Positions 51,718-61,036 of a stretch of DNA of 64,000 nucleotides are shown piece after piece. How positions within the stretch are numbered: position 1 is the first letter of the stretch; each line of letters starts with the position of its first letter. A model generated the notes under the pieces. That model searched no databases. It saw only the letters and a program-made list of their open reading frames with translations, and had not been told where the DNA came from. The stretch spans positions 124,001 to 188,000 of the forward strand of contig NZ_CAKZHV010000058.1 of the NCBI RefSeq assembly GCF_936927845.1, given 5' to 3'. A program made the position numbers and the translations under genes. This DNA comes from an uncultured Sphingomonas sp. (GTDB lineage Bacteria; Pseudomonadota; Alphaproteobacteria; Sphingomonadales; Sphingomonadaceae).

Positions 51718-52122
51718 TTGATCATCGGATTGGGCTCCGACCTGTGCAACATCGAGCGGATTCAAGCCTCGCTCGATCGGTTCGGCGAGCGGTTCGAGCA
51801 GCGCGTGTTCACCGAGGTCGAGCGCGCCAAGGCGGCCAGGCGGCCGTTCACCCGCGCGGGCACGCTTGCCAAGCGCTTCGCCGCGAAGGAAGCATTCTCC
51901 AAGGCCGTCGGCACCGGGTTCAAGGCCGGCGTGTTCATGCGTGACATCGGCGTCGTCAACGCACCCTCGGGCGCGCCGACGCTCGCGCTGACCGGCGGGG
52001 CAAAGGCGCGGCTCGACGCAATGGTCCCGGCCGGGTATGAAGCACGCATCCATCTGACCTTGACCGACGATCATCCGTGGGCGCAGGCCTTCGTGATCAT
52101 CGAAGCAATACCCATCGGATAA
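51718..52122 (+). CDS. acpS: Holo-[acyl-carrier-protein] synthase
   Basis: This 134-aa phosphopantetheinyl transferase activates acyl carrier protein. The metal-binding Asp is in GLGSDLCNIERI (about residue 8) and Glu in RFAAKEAFSKAVGTG (about 59). The start is TTG; no ATG or GTG fits the family's N-terminus. It lies between pdxJ and lepB, the order usual in alphaproteobacteria. Confidence 0.94.
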   Translation: MIIGLGSDLCNIERIQASLDRFGERFEQRVFTEVERAKAARRPFTRAGTLAKRFAAKEAFSKAVGTGFKAGVFMRDIGVVNAPSGAPTLALTGGAKARLDAMVPAGYEARIHLTLTDDHPWAQAFVIIEAIPIG

Positions 52123-52128
52123 GCTGAC

Positions 52129-53064
52129 GTGGCCGACGACCTGACGCTCACCCGTGATGTCCCTTCAGGCGACGCGCCGCGCGAGCGTGCCGGGTTCGAC
52201 TGGTGGAGCGAGGCGAAAGGGCTGTTCTGGCTGGTGCTGGCGGTGCTCGGCTTCCATTCCTTTATCGCCAAGCCATTCTACATTCCCAGCGAATCGATGC
52301 TGCCTGGGCTGATGGTCGGCGACCGGTTGGTGGTATCGAAATTCGCCTATGGCTGGTCGTTCGTCTCGCCGACGATCCCCGATCCGGTCGCAATCGCGCG
52401 TGACCTGGTGCTGCACCAGCCGGTGGAGAGCTGGTCGGTCCAGCTACCTTTCATTCCCGGGCGCGTGTTCGGCAGCCTGCCCGAGCGCGGCGACGTGGTG
52501 ATCGTGACCCCGCCCGGATCGTCGAGCGATTACATCAAGCGCGTGATCGGTCTGCCCGGCGACACGCTGGAGGTGCGCGGCGGCGTCGTGTTCCTGAACG
52601 GCGTCGCGGTGCCGCGCGGGCCGCTGCACTTCCGCGATCTGCCCGTCGACGCGAACGCGACCTGCGACCCGCTGCAATATCCGGGGGCGCAGCGCGTGCT
52701 CGGCGACGGGCGCACCGTCTGTCACTTGCCGATCATCACCGAAACGCTGCCGAACGGCCGCTGTTACGACACCGTCGACCTTCAGCCCGACTCGCCCGGC
52801 GACAATTACGGTCCGGTCCGCATCCCTGCCGGGCGCGTGTTTCTGATGGGCGACAACCGTGATCGCTCCGCCGACAGCCGCTTCGCGCTGGGCGGGTTCG
52901 AGCGCGGGCTGGGCGGGCCGGTGCCGGTCGAGAACCTGGGTGGGCGCGCGGAGTTCATCACCTTCTCGGTCGATGGCGACGCGACGCTCAACCCGCTGAC
53001 CTGGTGGTCGTCGCTGCGCGGTGGGCGCGCGGGCACCTCGCTCCATCCCGAGCGCACGCAGTGA
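52129..53064 (+). CDS. lepB: Signal peptidase I
   Basis: This 311-aa inner-membrane protease removes signal peptides. One membrane segment lies near residues 28-48. The catalytic Ser is in IPSESMLPGLMVGDRLVVSK (about 58) and the Lys in SSDYIKRVIGLPGD (about 135). Box E is MGDNRDRSADSR. The start is GTG. The stop overlaps the next gene (GTGA). In many alphaproteobacteria rnc and era follow lepB; here a transporter gene follows. Confidence 0.95.
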   Translation: MADDLTLTRDVPSGDAPRERAGFDWWSEAKGLFWLVLAVLGFHSFIAKPFYIPSESMLPGLMVGDRLVVSKFAYGWSFVSPTIPDPVAIARDLVLHQPVESWSVQLPFIPGRVFGSLPERGDVVIVTPPGSSSDYIKRVIGLPGDTLEVRGGVVFLNGVAVPRGPLHFRDLPVDANATCDPLQYPGAQRVLGDGRTVCHLPIITETLPNGRCYDTVDLQPDSPGDNYGPVRIPAGRVFLMGDNRDRSADSRFALGGFERGLGGPVPVENLGGRAEFITFSVDGDATLNPLTWWSSLRGGRAGTSLHPERTQ

Positions 53065-54128
53065 GCGACGCCAAGCACGACGACCGCGTCGCGGTCGTAT
53101 CGGGCGCGAGCCCGCACGAGGTGCGCGATCCGGCAGTGCGCGCCGAGTTGAAGCGGGCGGCGGTGTGGCTGGGCCTCGCCGGCGCGATCGCGCTGGTGGT
53201 GTTGCTGATCCAGCCGCTGCTCGTCATCTTCGCCGGGCTCGTCTTCGCCGCTCTGCTCGACGGCGGGGTGCGACTGCTCGGCCGCGTGCTGCCGATCGGG
53301 CGCGGGTGGCGGTTGCTGATCGTGTGTCTGCTGACGCTCGCGTTCCTGGTCGGTACCTTTTATCTCGCCGGCGTTCAGATCACGCAGCAGGTGATGCAGT
53401 TACGCTCCACCGTCGAGACGCAGGTGGTGCGTCTGTCGGGCTGGCTGTCGTCGCAGGGGCTGATGCCGGGCGCGTCCGATCTGAACGGCATCGCGCGCCA
53501 GGCGCTCGGCTCGGTCGGAAAGGTGACCGCGTGGGTCGGCACCGCCTTTGGTGCGCTCACCACCATGTTCATGATCCTGGTGATCGGGTTGTTCGTCGCG
53601 ATCGATCCGCGCGTCTATGATCGCGGGTTTCAGTGGATGATCCCCGAGGAAAGCCGCGCGGAAGTCGCGATCACGACGCAGCGGACGGCGCGCACGCTGC
53701 GCCGCCTGCTCGCCGGGCGCCTGCTCGGGATGGCGTTCGAGGGCGCATTCGTCGGCGTGGCGCTCGCGCTCGCCGGTGTGCCGATGGCGCTGATCCTGGG
53801 CATCGTGACGGGGCTGCTCGCCTTCATTCCCAACGTGGGCGCGTTCGTCTCGGGGGCGATGACGATCGCGGTCGGTTTCTCCGCCGGTATGCATACGGGC
53901 GTGCTCGCGATCCTCATCTACGTCGCGGTGCAGGTGATCGACGGCTATCTCGTGATCCCGATGGTGGCGAAACGCACCGTTGACCTGCCGCCCGCGCTGA
54001 CGCTCGGTGCGCAGATCCTCGCGAGCGCGCTGTTCGGGATCATCGGCCTGGCGTTGGCCGATCCGATGACCGCGATGATCAAGGCGGCGATGGAACGCCG
54101 CTCGGAGAAGGCCGAGGAACCGGCATGA
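53061..54128 (+). CDS. AI-2E family transporter
   Basis: This 355-aa membrane protein of the AI-2E/PerM/YdiK family has about seven or eight hydrophobic segments. The C-terminal signature is AKRTVDLPPALTLGAQILASALFGIIGLALADPMTAMIK. Members export small molecules or ions; AI-2 transport is shown only for some. The start is GTG overlapping the lepB stop, and the end overlaps maiA (ATGA). Confidence 0.9.
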   Translation: MSDAKHDDRVAVVSGASPHEVRDPAVRAELKRAAVWLGLAGAIALVVLLIQPLLVIFAGLVFAALLDGGVRLLGRVLPIGRGWRLLIVCLLTLAFLVGTFYLAGVQITQQVMQLRSTVETQVVRLSGWLSSQGLMPGASDLNGIARQALGSVGKVTAWVGTAFGALTTMFMILVIGLFVAIDPRVYDRGFQWMIPEESRAEVAITTQRTARTLRRLLAGRLLGMAFEGAFVGVALALAGVPMALILGIVTGLLAFIPNVGAFVSGAMTIAVGFSAGMHTGVLAILIYVAVQVIDGYLVIPMVAKRTVDLPPALTLGAQILASALFGIIGLALADPMTAMIKAAMERRSEKAEEPA

Positions 54129-54763
54129 GCACGATCGTGCTGCACGATTACTGGCGTTCGTCGGCGGCGTATCGCGTGCGGATCTGCCTCAATCTCAAGC
54201 GCGTCCGCTACACCTCCGTTGCGGTCAATCTGCTGGACGGGGCGCAGCGAGGAGCGGACAACCGGGCGATCAATCCGCAAGGACTGGTGCCGACGCTGGT
54301 GGTCGATGGCCGCATCGTGACGCAGAGTCTCGCCATCATCGACTGGCTCGATGCGACCTATCCCGAACCGGCGATGGTCTCGTCCGATCCCTTCGTCCGC
54401 TCGGGTCAGCTCGCACGCGCGCTGGTGGTCGCGGCGGACATCCACCCGATCGACAATCTGCGCGTCCTCAAACGGCTGGAGCAGCAGTTCGGCGCCGATC
54501 AGGCCGCGCGCGACGATTGGTACCGCCACTGGGTGGTCGAGGGGCTGACCGCGCTCGAGATCATGGCGGCGGACACGCCCGCGGGGCCGTTCCTGGGCGG
54601 TGCGGCGCCCGACATCGCCGACCTCTGCCTCGTGCCGCAGCTCTACAACGCGCGCCGCTTCAACGTCCCGCTCGACGCCTTTCCGCGTTTGTGCGCCGCC
54701 GACGCGGCGATGGCGGCGCTGCCCGAGGTCGCGGCCGCGCACCCCGATCGCGTGCCGCACTGA
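54125..54763 (+). CDS. maiA: Maleylacetoacetate isomerase
   Basis: This 212-aa zeta-class glutathione transferase isomerises maleylacetoacetate to fumarylacetoacetate in tyrosine breakdown. The active-site motif is YWRSSAAYRVRICLNLK, where SSAA replaces the usual SSCS. The glutathione site NPQGLVPTLVVDG and QSLAIIDWLDATYP follow. Homogentisate dioxygenase and fumarylacetoacetase genes are not nearby, so another glutathione-dependent role is possible. Confidence 0.85.
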   Translation: MSTIVLHDYWRSSAAYRVRICLNLKRVRYTSVAVNLLDGAQRGADNRAINPQGLVPTLVVDGRIVTQSLAIIDWLDATYPEPAMVSSDPFVRSGQLARALVVAADIHPIDNLRVLKRLEQQFGADQAARDDWYRHWVVEGLTALEIMAADTPAGPFLGGAAPDIADLCLVPQLYNARRFNVPLDAFPRLCAADAAMAALPEVAAAHPDRVPH

Positions 54764-54931
54764 GCCGGGCACGCGCGTGTTGCAGGTCGTAACGGCCTTT
54801 TCATCGTCGCCGACATCGCAGCGTCACGCGGCATTGCGACGCCCGGCGTCATGGCGGCGGAGCAGAGGCAGCGGGCGGGTCGCGGCGACCCGGGTGATCG
54901 TGGTCCCGTCGACCTTAGTCACGGTGCGCGC

Positions 54932-55846
54932 ATGACCGACGCGGATCAACTGCGCGCGCTGGAGCCGATCCGCCGGCATCGCCCGCGCTGGCCACGCGCG
55001 CTCGCGACCGCGCTGACGGGCGTGATGCTGATCGGACTGGCGCACGAGCTGCTCGATCACGGGCTTGCCGGGCTGACACGGATGCTGCCGCGCAACGGCT
55101 GGTTTTACCTGTTGTTTCTTTTGTCCTATTTCACCACGCCGATCGTCGATTTCGTGATCTTCCGCCGCTTGTGGCGGGTGCCCGCGCGTGCGTTCGGCGC
55201 GTTGAACCTGAAACGCGTCGCCAACGATCTGCTGATCGGCGTGACCGGCGACGCCTATTTCTACGCCTGGGCACGCGAACGGTTGAAGATGGTGACCGCG
55301 CCGTTCGGTGCGGTGAAGGATGTCAGCATCCTGTCGGGCCTGGCGGGCAACACCGCCGCGATCCTGCTCGGCGCCATCGCGCTGCCGCTCGGCTACAAGC
55401 TGATCGATCCGGACGTGCTGCGCGCGATGCTATGGTCCCTGGGGTTGACCGGATTGGTGGTCGGCGCGGTGCTGTTCCTGTCGCCGATCGTCTTCTCGCT
55501 CGCCCGGCGTGAGCTGTGGTGGATCTATCGCTGGTCGCTTTATCGCATCGCGCTGAGCAGCCTGGCGCTCGCGGTCGCGTGGCATTTCGCGATGCCGAGC
55601 GTGTCGGTGTTCATGTGGGTATTCCTGATGGCTGGGCGGTTGCTCGTCTCGCGCCTGCCGTTTCTGCCCAACAAGGACCTGTTGTTCGCCAATTTCGCGA
55701 TCCTGGTGATCGGACACGATCGCGCCTTGTCCGAGTTGATGGCGTTCACCGCCGCGTCAACCTTGCTGGCGCATATCGCCGTTGTCGGCATCTTTGGTGC
55801 CGGATTCGTGTGGGAAAGGCTGAAGGCATGGCGAAGGCTCGGGTGA
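54932..55846 (+). CDS. Hypothetical multi-pass membrane protein
   Basis: This 304-aa protein has about eight hydrophobic segments. A conserved-looking polar stretch lies between the second and third (RAFGALNLKRVANDLLIGVTGDAYFYAWARERLK). The layout recalls, weakly, flippase-like/LPG-synthase membrane proteins, but I cannot place it in a family. Its end overlaps the DUF2141 gene by 19 bases, and a GT4 glycosyltransferase follows. Handling of a lipid-linked or cell-surface molecule is an inference from context. Confidence 0.75.
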   Translation: MTDADQLRALEPIRRHRPRWPRALATALTGVMLIGLAHELLDHGLAGLTRMLPRNGWFYLLFLLSYFTTPIVDFVIFRRLWRVPARAFGALNLKRVANDLLIGVTGDAYFYAWARERLKMVTAPFGAVKDVSILSGLAGNTAAILLGAIALPLGYKLIDPDVLRAMLWSLGLTGLVVGAVLFLSPIVFSLARRELWWIYRWSLYRIALSSLALAVAWHFAMPSVSVFMWVFLMAGRLLVSRLPFLPNKDLLFANFAILVIGHDRALSELMAFTAASTLLAHIAVVGIFGAGFVWERLKAWRRLG

Positions 55847-56352
55847 GTTTCTGGCGCGTCGCGCTGATCGCGGCGGCGGGGCTCGCGAGTGTTCCGGCGA
55901 GTGCGCAGGTGCTCGGGCCCGATGCGGGGGCGTGCAACGGCGGGCAGGGGCCCGCGATCCTGGCGACGGTCACCGGGTTGAAGGACGCACGCGGCACGAT
56001 CAAACTCGAGCTTTATCCCGCCAACGAAACCGATTTCCTGGAAGACGACAAGAAACTGCTCGCCGCGGGCAAGGTGTTCCGCCGCATCACGGTGGCGGCG
56101 CCTGCGACCAGTGTCGCGCGCCTGTGCATCCGCGTGCCGCGTCCGGGCCGCTACGCCTTGTTCTTCGGCCACGACCGCGACGGCAAGCGCAAGTTCGATT
56201 TCTGGAGCGACGGCGCCGGCTTTCCGGGCAACCGCAAGATCGGCCGCTCGCGCCCCAAATTGTCCGACGCGCTGATCCAGGTCGGCGCGGGCGTCATGCA
56301 GACCACGATCCGCGCGCAATATCTGCGTGGGCTCGGCGGGTTCGGGTTCTGA
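55828..56352 (+). CDS. DUF2141 family exported protein
   Basis: This 174-aa protein has a signal peptide (VALIAAAGLASVPASAQ) and the DUF2141 domain: VTGLKDARGTIKLELYP, then GRYALFFGHDRDGKRKFDFW and GFPGNRKIGRSRPK. The function of the family is unknown, and members are periplasmic or outer-membrane associated. It overlaps the membrane protein gene and is four bases before the glycosyltransferase. Confidence 0.88.
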   Translation: MAKARVSFWRVALIAAAGLASVPASAQVLGPDAGACNGGQGPAILATVTGLKDARGTIKLELYPANETDFLEDDKKLLAAGKVFRRITVAAPATSVARLCIRVPRPGRYALFFGHDRDGKRKFDFWSDGAGFPGNRKIGRSRPKLSDALIQVGAGVMQTTIRAQYLRGLGGFGF

Positions 56353-56356
56353 GGCG

Positions 56357-57556
56357 ATGCGGATCGTCGAGGTCAACGAACTCTATTCGCCGACCGGCGG
56401 CGGGGTCAGGACCTATATCGACGCCAAAATGGCGATCCTGGCCAAACAGGGCCACGAACTGGTCGTGATCGCACCCGGCCGCGCCACGCGGGTCGAGGAA
56501 CGCCCGACCGGCGGACGCGTCATCTACGTGAAGTCGCCGACCATCCCGATCGACCGCAACTACGGCCTGTTCTGGGACGCCGCGCCGATCCACTCGCTGC
56601 TCGACGACCTGCAGCCCGACGTGGTGGAAAATTGCTCGCCGTGGCGCTCGGCCGGGATCGTCGCCGACTGGCAGGGGCCAGCGCTCAAGAGCTGGTTCCT
56701 CCACAACGACAATCTGGAAGCCTATCCCAAGCGCTGGCTCGGCCGGCTCGCCTCGCCCGAGCGGATCGAACGCGCCTTTGACTGGTACAATCGCTACCTC
56801 GACCGCTGTTTCGAGCGCTACGACACGGTGATCACCAACGGCCCGGTGCTGTTCAAACGCTATCGCGCGCGCGGCGTGCGCGTCGATGCGGCGATCCCGC
56901 TCGGCATCGATCGCGTGCGCTTTTCGCCCGACCTGCGCGACGAGGCGCTGCGCGCGTCGATGCTGGCGCAGTGCGGCCTGCCGCCCGACGCCCACCTGCT
57001 GCTCGCAGTCGGACGCCACCACCCGGAGAAGCGCTGGCCGACCGTGATCGACGCGGTGCAGCGCGCCGGCGCGCGCGCGCCCGTCGGCATGATGATGCTG
57101 GGGCAGGGTCCCGACACCGCCGCGCTCGAGCGGCATATCGGCAGCAGCCCGCACATCCGCCTGTACCGCCCGGTCTACGATCGCCCGCAGCTCGCGACCT
57201 TCATGGCGAGCGCCGACGCGTTCATCCACGGCGCGTCGAACGAGACGTTCGGGCTGGTCGCCTCGGAGGCGCTCGCGAGCGGGCTGCCGCTGATCGTGCC
57301 CGACGCGGGCGGCGCGTTCGAGGTCGCGCGGCCGACCTATGCCGAGACGTACCGCGCCGGCGACGCCTACGACTGCGCAGCAGCGATCCTGCGGCTGTTC
57401 GCGCGCGATCAGGCGCTGTTGCACCGCGCGGCGCGCGTCGCCGCGGCGCACGTCCGTTCGGACGAGCAGCACGCCGCCGATCTCGTCGCCTTCTACGCGC
57501 ACCGCATCGCCGAGCGCGAAGCAGGTGCACCGGCTCAGGCGAGAAGGTCGGCGTAA
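56357..57556 (+). CDS. GT4 family glycosyltransferase
   Basis: This 399-aa GT-B fold glycosyltransferase has an N-terminal acceptor domain with EVNELYSPTGGGVRTYI. The C-terminal donor domain has AVGRHHPEKRW (about residue 218) and the E-x7-E motif in SNETFGLVASEALASGLPLIVPD (about 295-317). No signal or membrane helix is visible, so it is cytoplasmic or peripheral. The donor sugar and acceptor are unknown. It ends overlapping the convergent deacetylase by 22 bases. Confidence 0.9.
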   Translation: MRIVEVNELYSPTGGGVRTYIDAKMAILAKQGHELVVIAPGRATRVEERPTGGRVIYVKSPTIPIDRNYGLFWDAAPIHSLLDDLQPDVVENCSPWRSAGIVADWQGPALKSWFLHNDNLEAYPKRWLGRLASPERIERAFDWYNRYLDRCFERYDTVITNGPVLFKRYRARGVRVDAAIPLGIDRVRFSPDLRDEALRASMLAQCGLPPDAHLLLAVGRHHPEKRWPTVIDAVQRAGARAPVGMMMLGQGPDTAALERHIGSSPHIRLYRPVYDRPQLATFMASADAFIHGASNETFGLVASEALASGLPLIVPDAGGAFEVARPTYAETYRAGDAYDCAAAILRLFARDQALLHRAARVAAAHVRSDEQHAADLVAFYAHRIAEREAGAPAQARRSA

Positions 57557-58251
57557 GCGACGGGCGCGTGGCCGCGGAACGCAGCAAAGGTCCGGTCGAT
57601 GCTCGCCATCAGCGCGGGTACGCGCGTGTCACTGGGATGAACCGCGACCCGCACCGTGCGCGTCGGCTGCAACGCGCGGCGCAGCACCGCGGCGGCGGCA
57701 AGCGAACTGAACTGCCGCGCGCGCGACCGGCTCGCCCAGGTGATGACCGGCCCTCGCGCGACGATGCGCCCACCCGGCTGCCACACCCGCGCGTGATCCT
57801 CCGCCAGCGCGAAGCCCGCGTCGCCGAGCGCGCGGCGCGCGTCATCGGAGTAGAGCCACGCCGGCGCGATGAAACCCGCTGCCCGGCGGCCGATCGTGTC
57901 CTCGACCAGCGCCTTGCCGCGCCGCATCCGTGCCAGTGCCTCGGCATGGTCGAGCCCCAGGAACTCGCCCTCGCCCGCGGTCATGTGGCGCGCCTTGAAC
58001 GCGGCGGTGCCGGCGTGCGCGGACGTGTCGCGGTGGAACCAGCCGTGGACGAACATCTCGACCCCGCGATCCGACCAGGCGCGCAGCCGCGCCTTAAACG
58101 CGGGGGTCAGCGGTGCCGCCCCCCAGTGATCGGGCACGACCAGCATCGCCAGCCGCTCGCCGACGTGCGGGTAAAGGTGCGCGAGCAGTTGATCGACCTC
58201 GCGCTCGAAGCGCGGCGAGACGTCGTGGATCGAGGCGAGCAGGCGTTTCAT
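57535..58251 (-). CDS. Polysaccharide deacetylase family protein (DUF2334-like)
   Basis: This 238-aa protein of the carbohydrate esterase 4-like superfamily starts MKRLLASIHDVSPRFEREV, with the catalytic/metal Asp in HDVSP. A metal His pair is in EMFVHGWFHRD (about residue 77), and FIAPAWLYSDDARRAL follows. It has no signal peptide, so it probably acts in the cytoplasm on a sugar precursor or glycolipid. It converges with the glycosyltransferase with overlapping 3' ends. Confidence 0.85.
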   Translation of the reverse strand: MKRLLASIHDVSPRFEREVDQLLAHLYPHVGERLAMLVVPDHWGAAPLTPAFKARLRAWSDRGVEMFVHGWFHRDTSAHAGTAAFKARHMTAGEGEFLGLDHAEALARMRRGKALVEDTIGRRAAGFIAPAWLYSDDARRALGDAGFALAEDHARVWQPGGRIVARGPVITWASRSRARQFSSLAAAAVLRRALQPTRTVRVAVHPSDTRVPALMASIDRTFAAFRGHAPVAYADLLA

Positions 58252-58357
58252 CGCCGCCTGCCTTAGCCGATCACGAACGCGGGCGCAGCAAGGCGCTGTC
58301 ACGATAGCATCATCGATCTGCGGCAAGGGTGATGTCGTAATCGGGGAAGGGACACAC

Positions 58358-59983
58358 GTGACGCTCACCACCACCAGGCGCGCGCTGATCGCGACGGGCA
58401 CGCTCGGGCTCGGCGCGCTGTCGATCCCCGGCCTGGCGCAAGTCGCACCCATGCTCGGCGCGACCGGCTTCACCCACTCGGTCGCGAGCGGCGAGCCGGG
58501 GCAGGACACGATGCTGTTGTGGACGCGCTACGTGGCGCCGCGCGGCGACTCGGCGAAGCTGGTGGTGGAGTTGAGCGAAACGCCCGATTTCGCGCGCGTC
58601 GTCGCTACCGGCAGCGAAATCACGGGTCCATGGCGCGACTGGACCACGAAGATCACCGTCTGGGGGCTGAAACCCGGCACGCGCTACCATTACCGTTTCG
58701 TCGCGCCCGACGGCACGCGCTCGCCCACCGGCACCACCAGGACGCTGCCGCAAGGCGCGGCGCGCTCGTTCAAGGCGGCGATCTTCTCCTGCTCGAACAT
58801 GGGCTACGGCTGGTTCAACGCCTATGCGCACGCCGCCGCGCGCGATGATCTCGACCTCGCGGTCCACCTCGGCGATTATTTCTACGAATATTCGCCCGGC
58901 ACCTATCCACCCGCCAACGTCGCGGTGCCCGGCCGCGTGCCGCAGCCGATGGGCGAGACGATCCACCTCGCCGACTACCGTTTGCGCTACGCCAGCTACC
59001 GCGCCGACCCCGACCTCCAACTGCTACACGCGCGCGTGCCGTGGATCGTGCAATGGGACGATCACGAGAGCGCGAACGATTCGTGGGAAGGCGGCGCGCA
59101 GAACCACGACTCGGCAAGCGAAGGCGACTGGAACGCGCGCCGCGCCGCCTCGGTCCAGGCCTATCGCGAGTGGATGCCCGTCTCCGACGAGCCGTGGAAA
59201 GCGTATGAGATCGGCCAGCTCGCGACCTTGTGGCGCACCGAGACGCGGCTGTTCGCGCGCACGCGCCAGACCGAGATCGCCGAGCTGCTCAAGGCACCCG
59301 ACCCTGCGGCCGCCATGCGCGCGTTCCGCGACGGCGCGTGGAGCGACCCCGCGGTGACGATGATGGGGACGCAACAGGAATCGTGGCTGTTCCACGATCT
59401 TGCACGCTCGGTGAAGGCGGGGCAGCGCTGGCAGGTCGTCGGCTTCGGTACGATCATGGGCAATCTGTCGACGCCCAAGGCGGCGGGCGACTGGCTCGCG
59501 GGATCGAGCCCGCGCGCGCAGGGCTATATCAAGGCCGGGATCATGGCGGCGCAGAACGGGCTGCCGTCGAACCTTGACTCATGGGGCGGCTACCCTGAGG
59601 CACGGCGGCGTTTCCTGCAGGCGGCGCAATCGGCCAACGCCGAGCTGGTCGTGATCTGCGGCGACAGCCACAATGCCTGGGCGTTCGACCTCGCGCAGGA
59701 CGGGGCGGCAGGCGTCGAGTTCGCGGGCCACGCGGTCAGCTCGCCGGGCTACGAGAGCGCGCTGACGCAGGACCCCGCGCTCGTCGCGCGCACGCTGGTT
59801 TCGGCCAATCCCGAGCTCAAATGGTGCGACACGTCGCGCCGCGGCTATATGGCGATGACGATCACGCCCGACCGGGTCAGCAACGATTGGCTGTTCGTCG
59901 ACACGATCCGCCAGCGCAACCCCGCCGCCAGCGTCGGCCACACCGCCACCGTGATGCGCGGTCGGCGGCGGATGGTCGCTTAA
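58358..59983 (+). CDS. PhoD-like alkaline phosphatase D family protein
   Basis: This 541-aa exported phosphatase/phosphodiesterase has a twin-arginine signal (TTTRRALIATGTLGLGAL), so it is folded before export. An N-terminal fibronectin-like domain (FTHSVASGEPGQDTMLLWTRY) is followed by the metallophosphatase core: VHLGDYFYEY, QWDDHESANDSWEGG and GDSHNAWAFDL. GTG at 58358 is preceded by GGGAAGGGA. It is divergent from the deacetylase across a 106-base gap. Confidence 0.92.
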   Translation: MTLTTTRRALIATGTLGLGALSIPGLAQVAPMLGATGFTHSVASGEPGQDTMLLWTRYVAPRGDSAKLVVELSETPDFARVVATGSEITGPWRDWTTKITVWGLKPGTRYHYRFVAPDGTRSPTGTTRTLPQGAARSFKAAIFSCSNMGYGWFNAYAHAAARDDLDLAVHLGDYFYEYSPGTYPPANVAVPGRVPQPMGETIHLADYRLRYASYRADPDLQLLHARVPWIVQWDDHESANDSWEGGAQNHDSASEGDWNARRAASVQAYREWMPVSDEPWKAYEIGQLATLWRTETRLFARTRQTEIAELLKAPDPAAAMRAFRDGAWSDPAVTMMGTQQESWLFHDLARSVKAGQRWQVVGFGTIMGNLSTPKAAGDWLAGSSPRAQGYIKAGIMAAQNGLPSNLDSWGGYPEARRRFLQAAQSANAELVVICGDSHNAWAFDLAQDGAAGVEFAGHAVSSPGYESALTQDPALVARTLVSANPELKWCDTSRRGYMAMTITPDRVSNDWLFVDTIRQRNPAASVGHTATVMRGRRRMVA

Positions 59984-60001
59984 GCTTCCGGCTAATGCAC
60001 C

Positions 60002-60079
60002 GTCACCCCGGACTTGATCCGGGGTCCCGCTATCTTGCGCGGTTGAAGACGCGGGATCCCGGATCAGGCCCGGGATGAC
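60002..60079. repeat. Palindromic dispersed repeat, copy 3
   Basis: A 78-base copy of the repeat at 20028 and 47138. The outer arms are GTCACCCCGGACTTGATCCG and CCGGATCAGGCCCGGGATGA, and the inner arms are GGTCCCGC and GCGGGATCC. It fills the tail-to-tail gap between the PhoD-like gene and crtB and may act as a terminator for both. Confidence 0.82.
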
Positions 60080-60082
60080 GTT

Positions 60083-61036
60083 CTAATTTCGCGGCCGCGT
60101 CCACAATTCCGCCGGGCGCGGCGTGTCCGCGATCGCCATCCGCCTCCGCGCCGCGACCCAGCTGCGCGCGATCCACGCCAGCTTCTCCCACTTGCTCGTC
60201 GTCACCCGGTGGTCCCACGCCGCGCCCCCGCGCGCCGCCACCTTGCGCGCAATGTCGCCGTAGATGCCCGCGGCGGCCAGCACCGCCCAGGCCGATCGCC
60301 TGGACAGCGCCTTGGTCCCCACCCGCGCGCTCGCCTCGTGCATCTCGGCACGTGTCGCGAGCCGGCGCGCGAGCACCGCCAGCCGGTCGCGGAACGGGGG
60401 CTTCATGTGCTGCCCCGGCGGCATGTCCATCTCCACCAGCCACTCGACCGGCAGGTAGCAGCGCCCTGCGCGGTCATCCTCCTCGATATCGCGCGCGATG
60501 TTGGCGAGCTGGAAAGCGAGTCCCAGGTCGCACGCGCGGTCGAGCGTTTCCTCGTCGTCGGGCGACACCCCCATGACGAGCGCCATCATGCACCCGACTG
60601 CGCCCGCGACATGGTAGCAATAGCGGTACAGATCGGCCTCGCTGCGCGGGCGCCATTCCTCGGCGTCGAGCTGGAACCCGTCGATCAGGTCGTGCGCCAG
60701 CGCGCGCGGCAGCTTCACCTCGGCCGCGACGATGCGCAGCGCGTCGAACGCCGGGTCGCCCACCACCTCACCATCGAGGGCGAGGTCGGTCAGCCGCCGC
60801 ACCTCGGCGACGCGCGCTTCCGCGTCCGCCACGCGGCGCATCCCGTGGCCGTGGTCCTGCCCGTCGACGATGTCGTCGCACTTGCGGCACCAGGCGTAGA
60901 GCAGCCACGCGCGCTCGCGCGTCTCGCGGTCGAACAGCTTCGACGCCGCACCGAAACTCTTCGACCCGCGCGCGATCGACTCCTCCGCCGCCGCGACGAT
61001 CGCGTCGCGCGAGGGCAGCGCGGGTTCGTGGCTCAA
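60083..61036 (-). CDS. crtB: Phytoene synthase
   Basis: This 317-aa head-to-head prenyltransferase joins two geranylgeranyl diphosphates to phytoene, the first committed carotenoid step. The two Asp-rich motifs are present: YAWCRKCDDIVDGQD (about residue 50) and NIARDIEEDDRAGRCYLP (about 168-185). The N-terminus ARGSKSFGAASKLFD is typical. Its ATG overlaps the stop of the LOG-family gene (ATGA). Confidence 0.93.
   Translation of the reverse strand: MSHEPALPSRDAIVAAAEESIARGSKSFGAASKLFDRETRERAWLLYAWCRKCDDIVDGQDHGHGMRRVADAEARVAEVRRLTDLALDGEVVGDPAFDALRIVAAEVKLPRALAHDLIDGFQLDAEEWRPRSEADLYRYCYHVAGAVGCMMALVMGVSPDDEETLDRACDLGLAFQLANIARDIEEDDRAGRCYLPVEWLVEMDMPPGQHMKPPFRDRLAVLARRLATRAEMHEASARVGTKALSRRSAWAVLAAAGIYGDIARKVAARGGAAWDHRVTTSKWEKLAWIARSWVAARRRMAIADTPRPAELWTRPRN

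Noticed and set aside
54824..55060. A 78-codon minus-strand frame before the membrane protein gene
   Set aside because: No ribosome-binding site or motif, and it overlaps the start of a better-supported gene.
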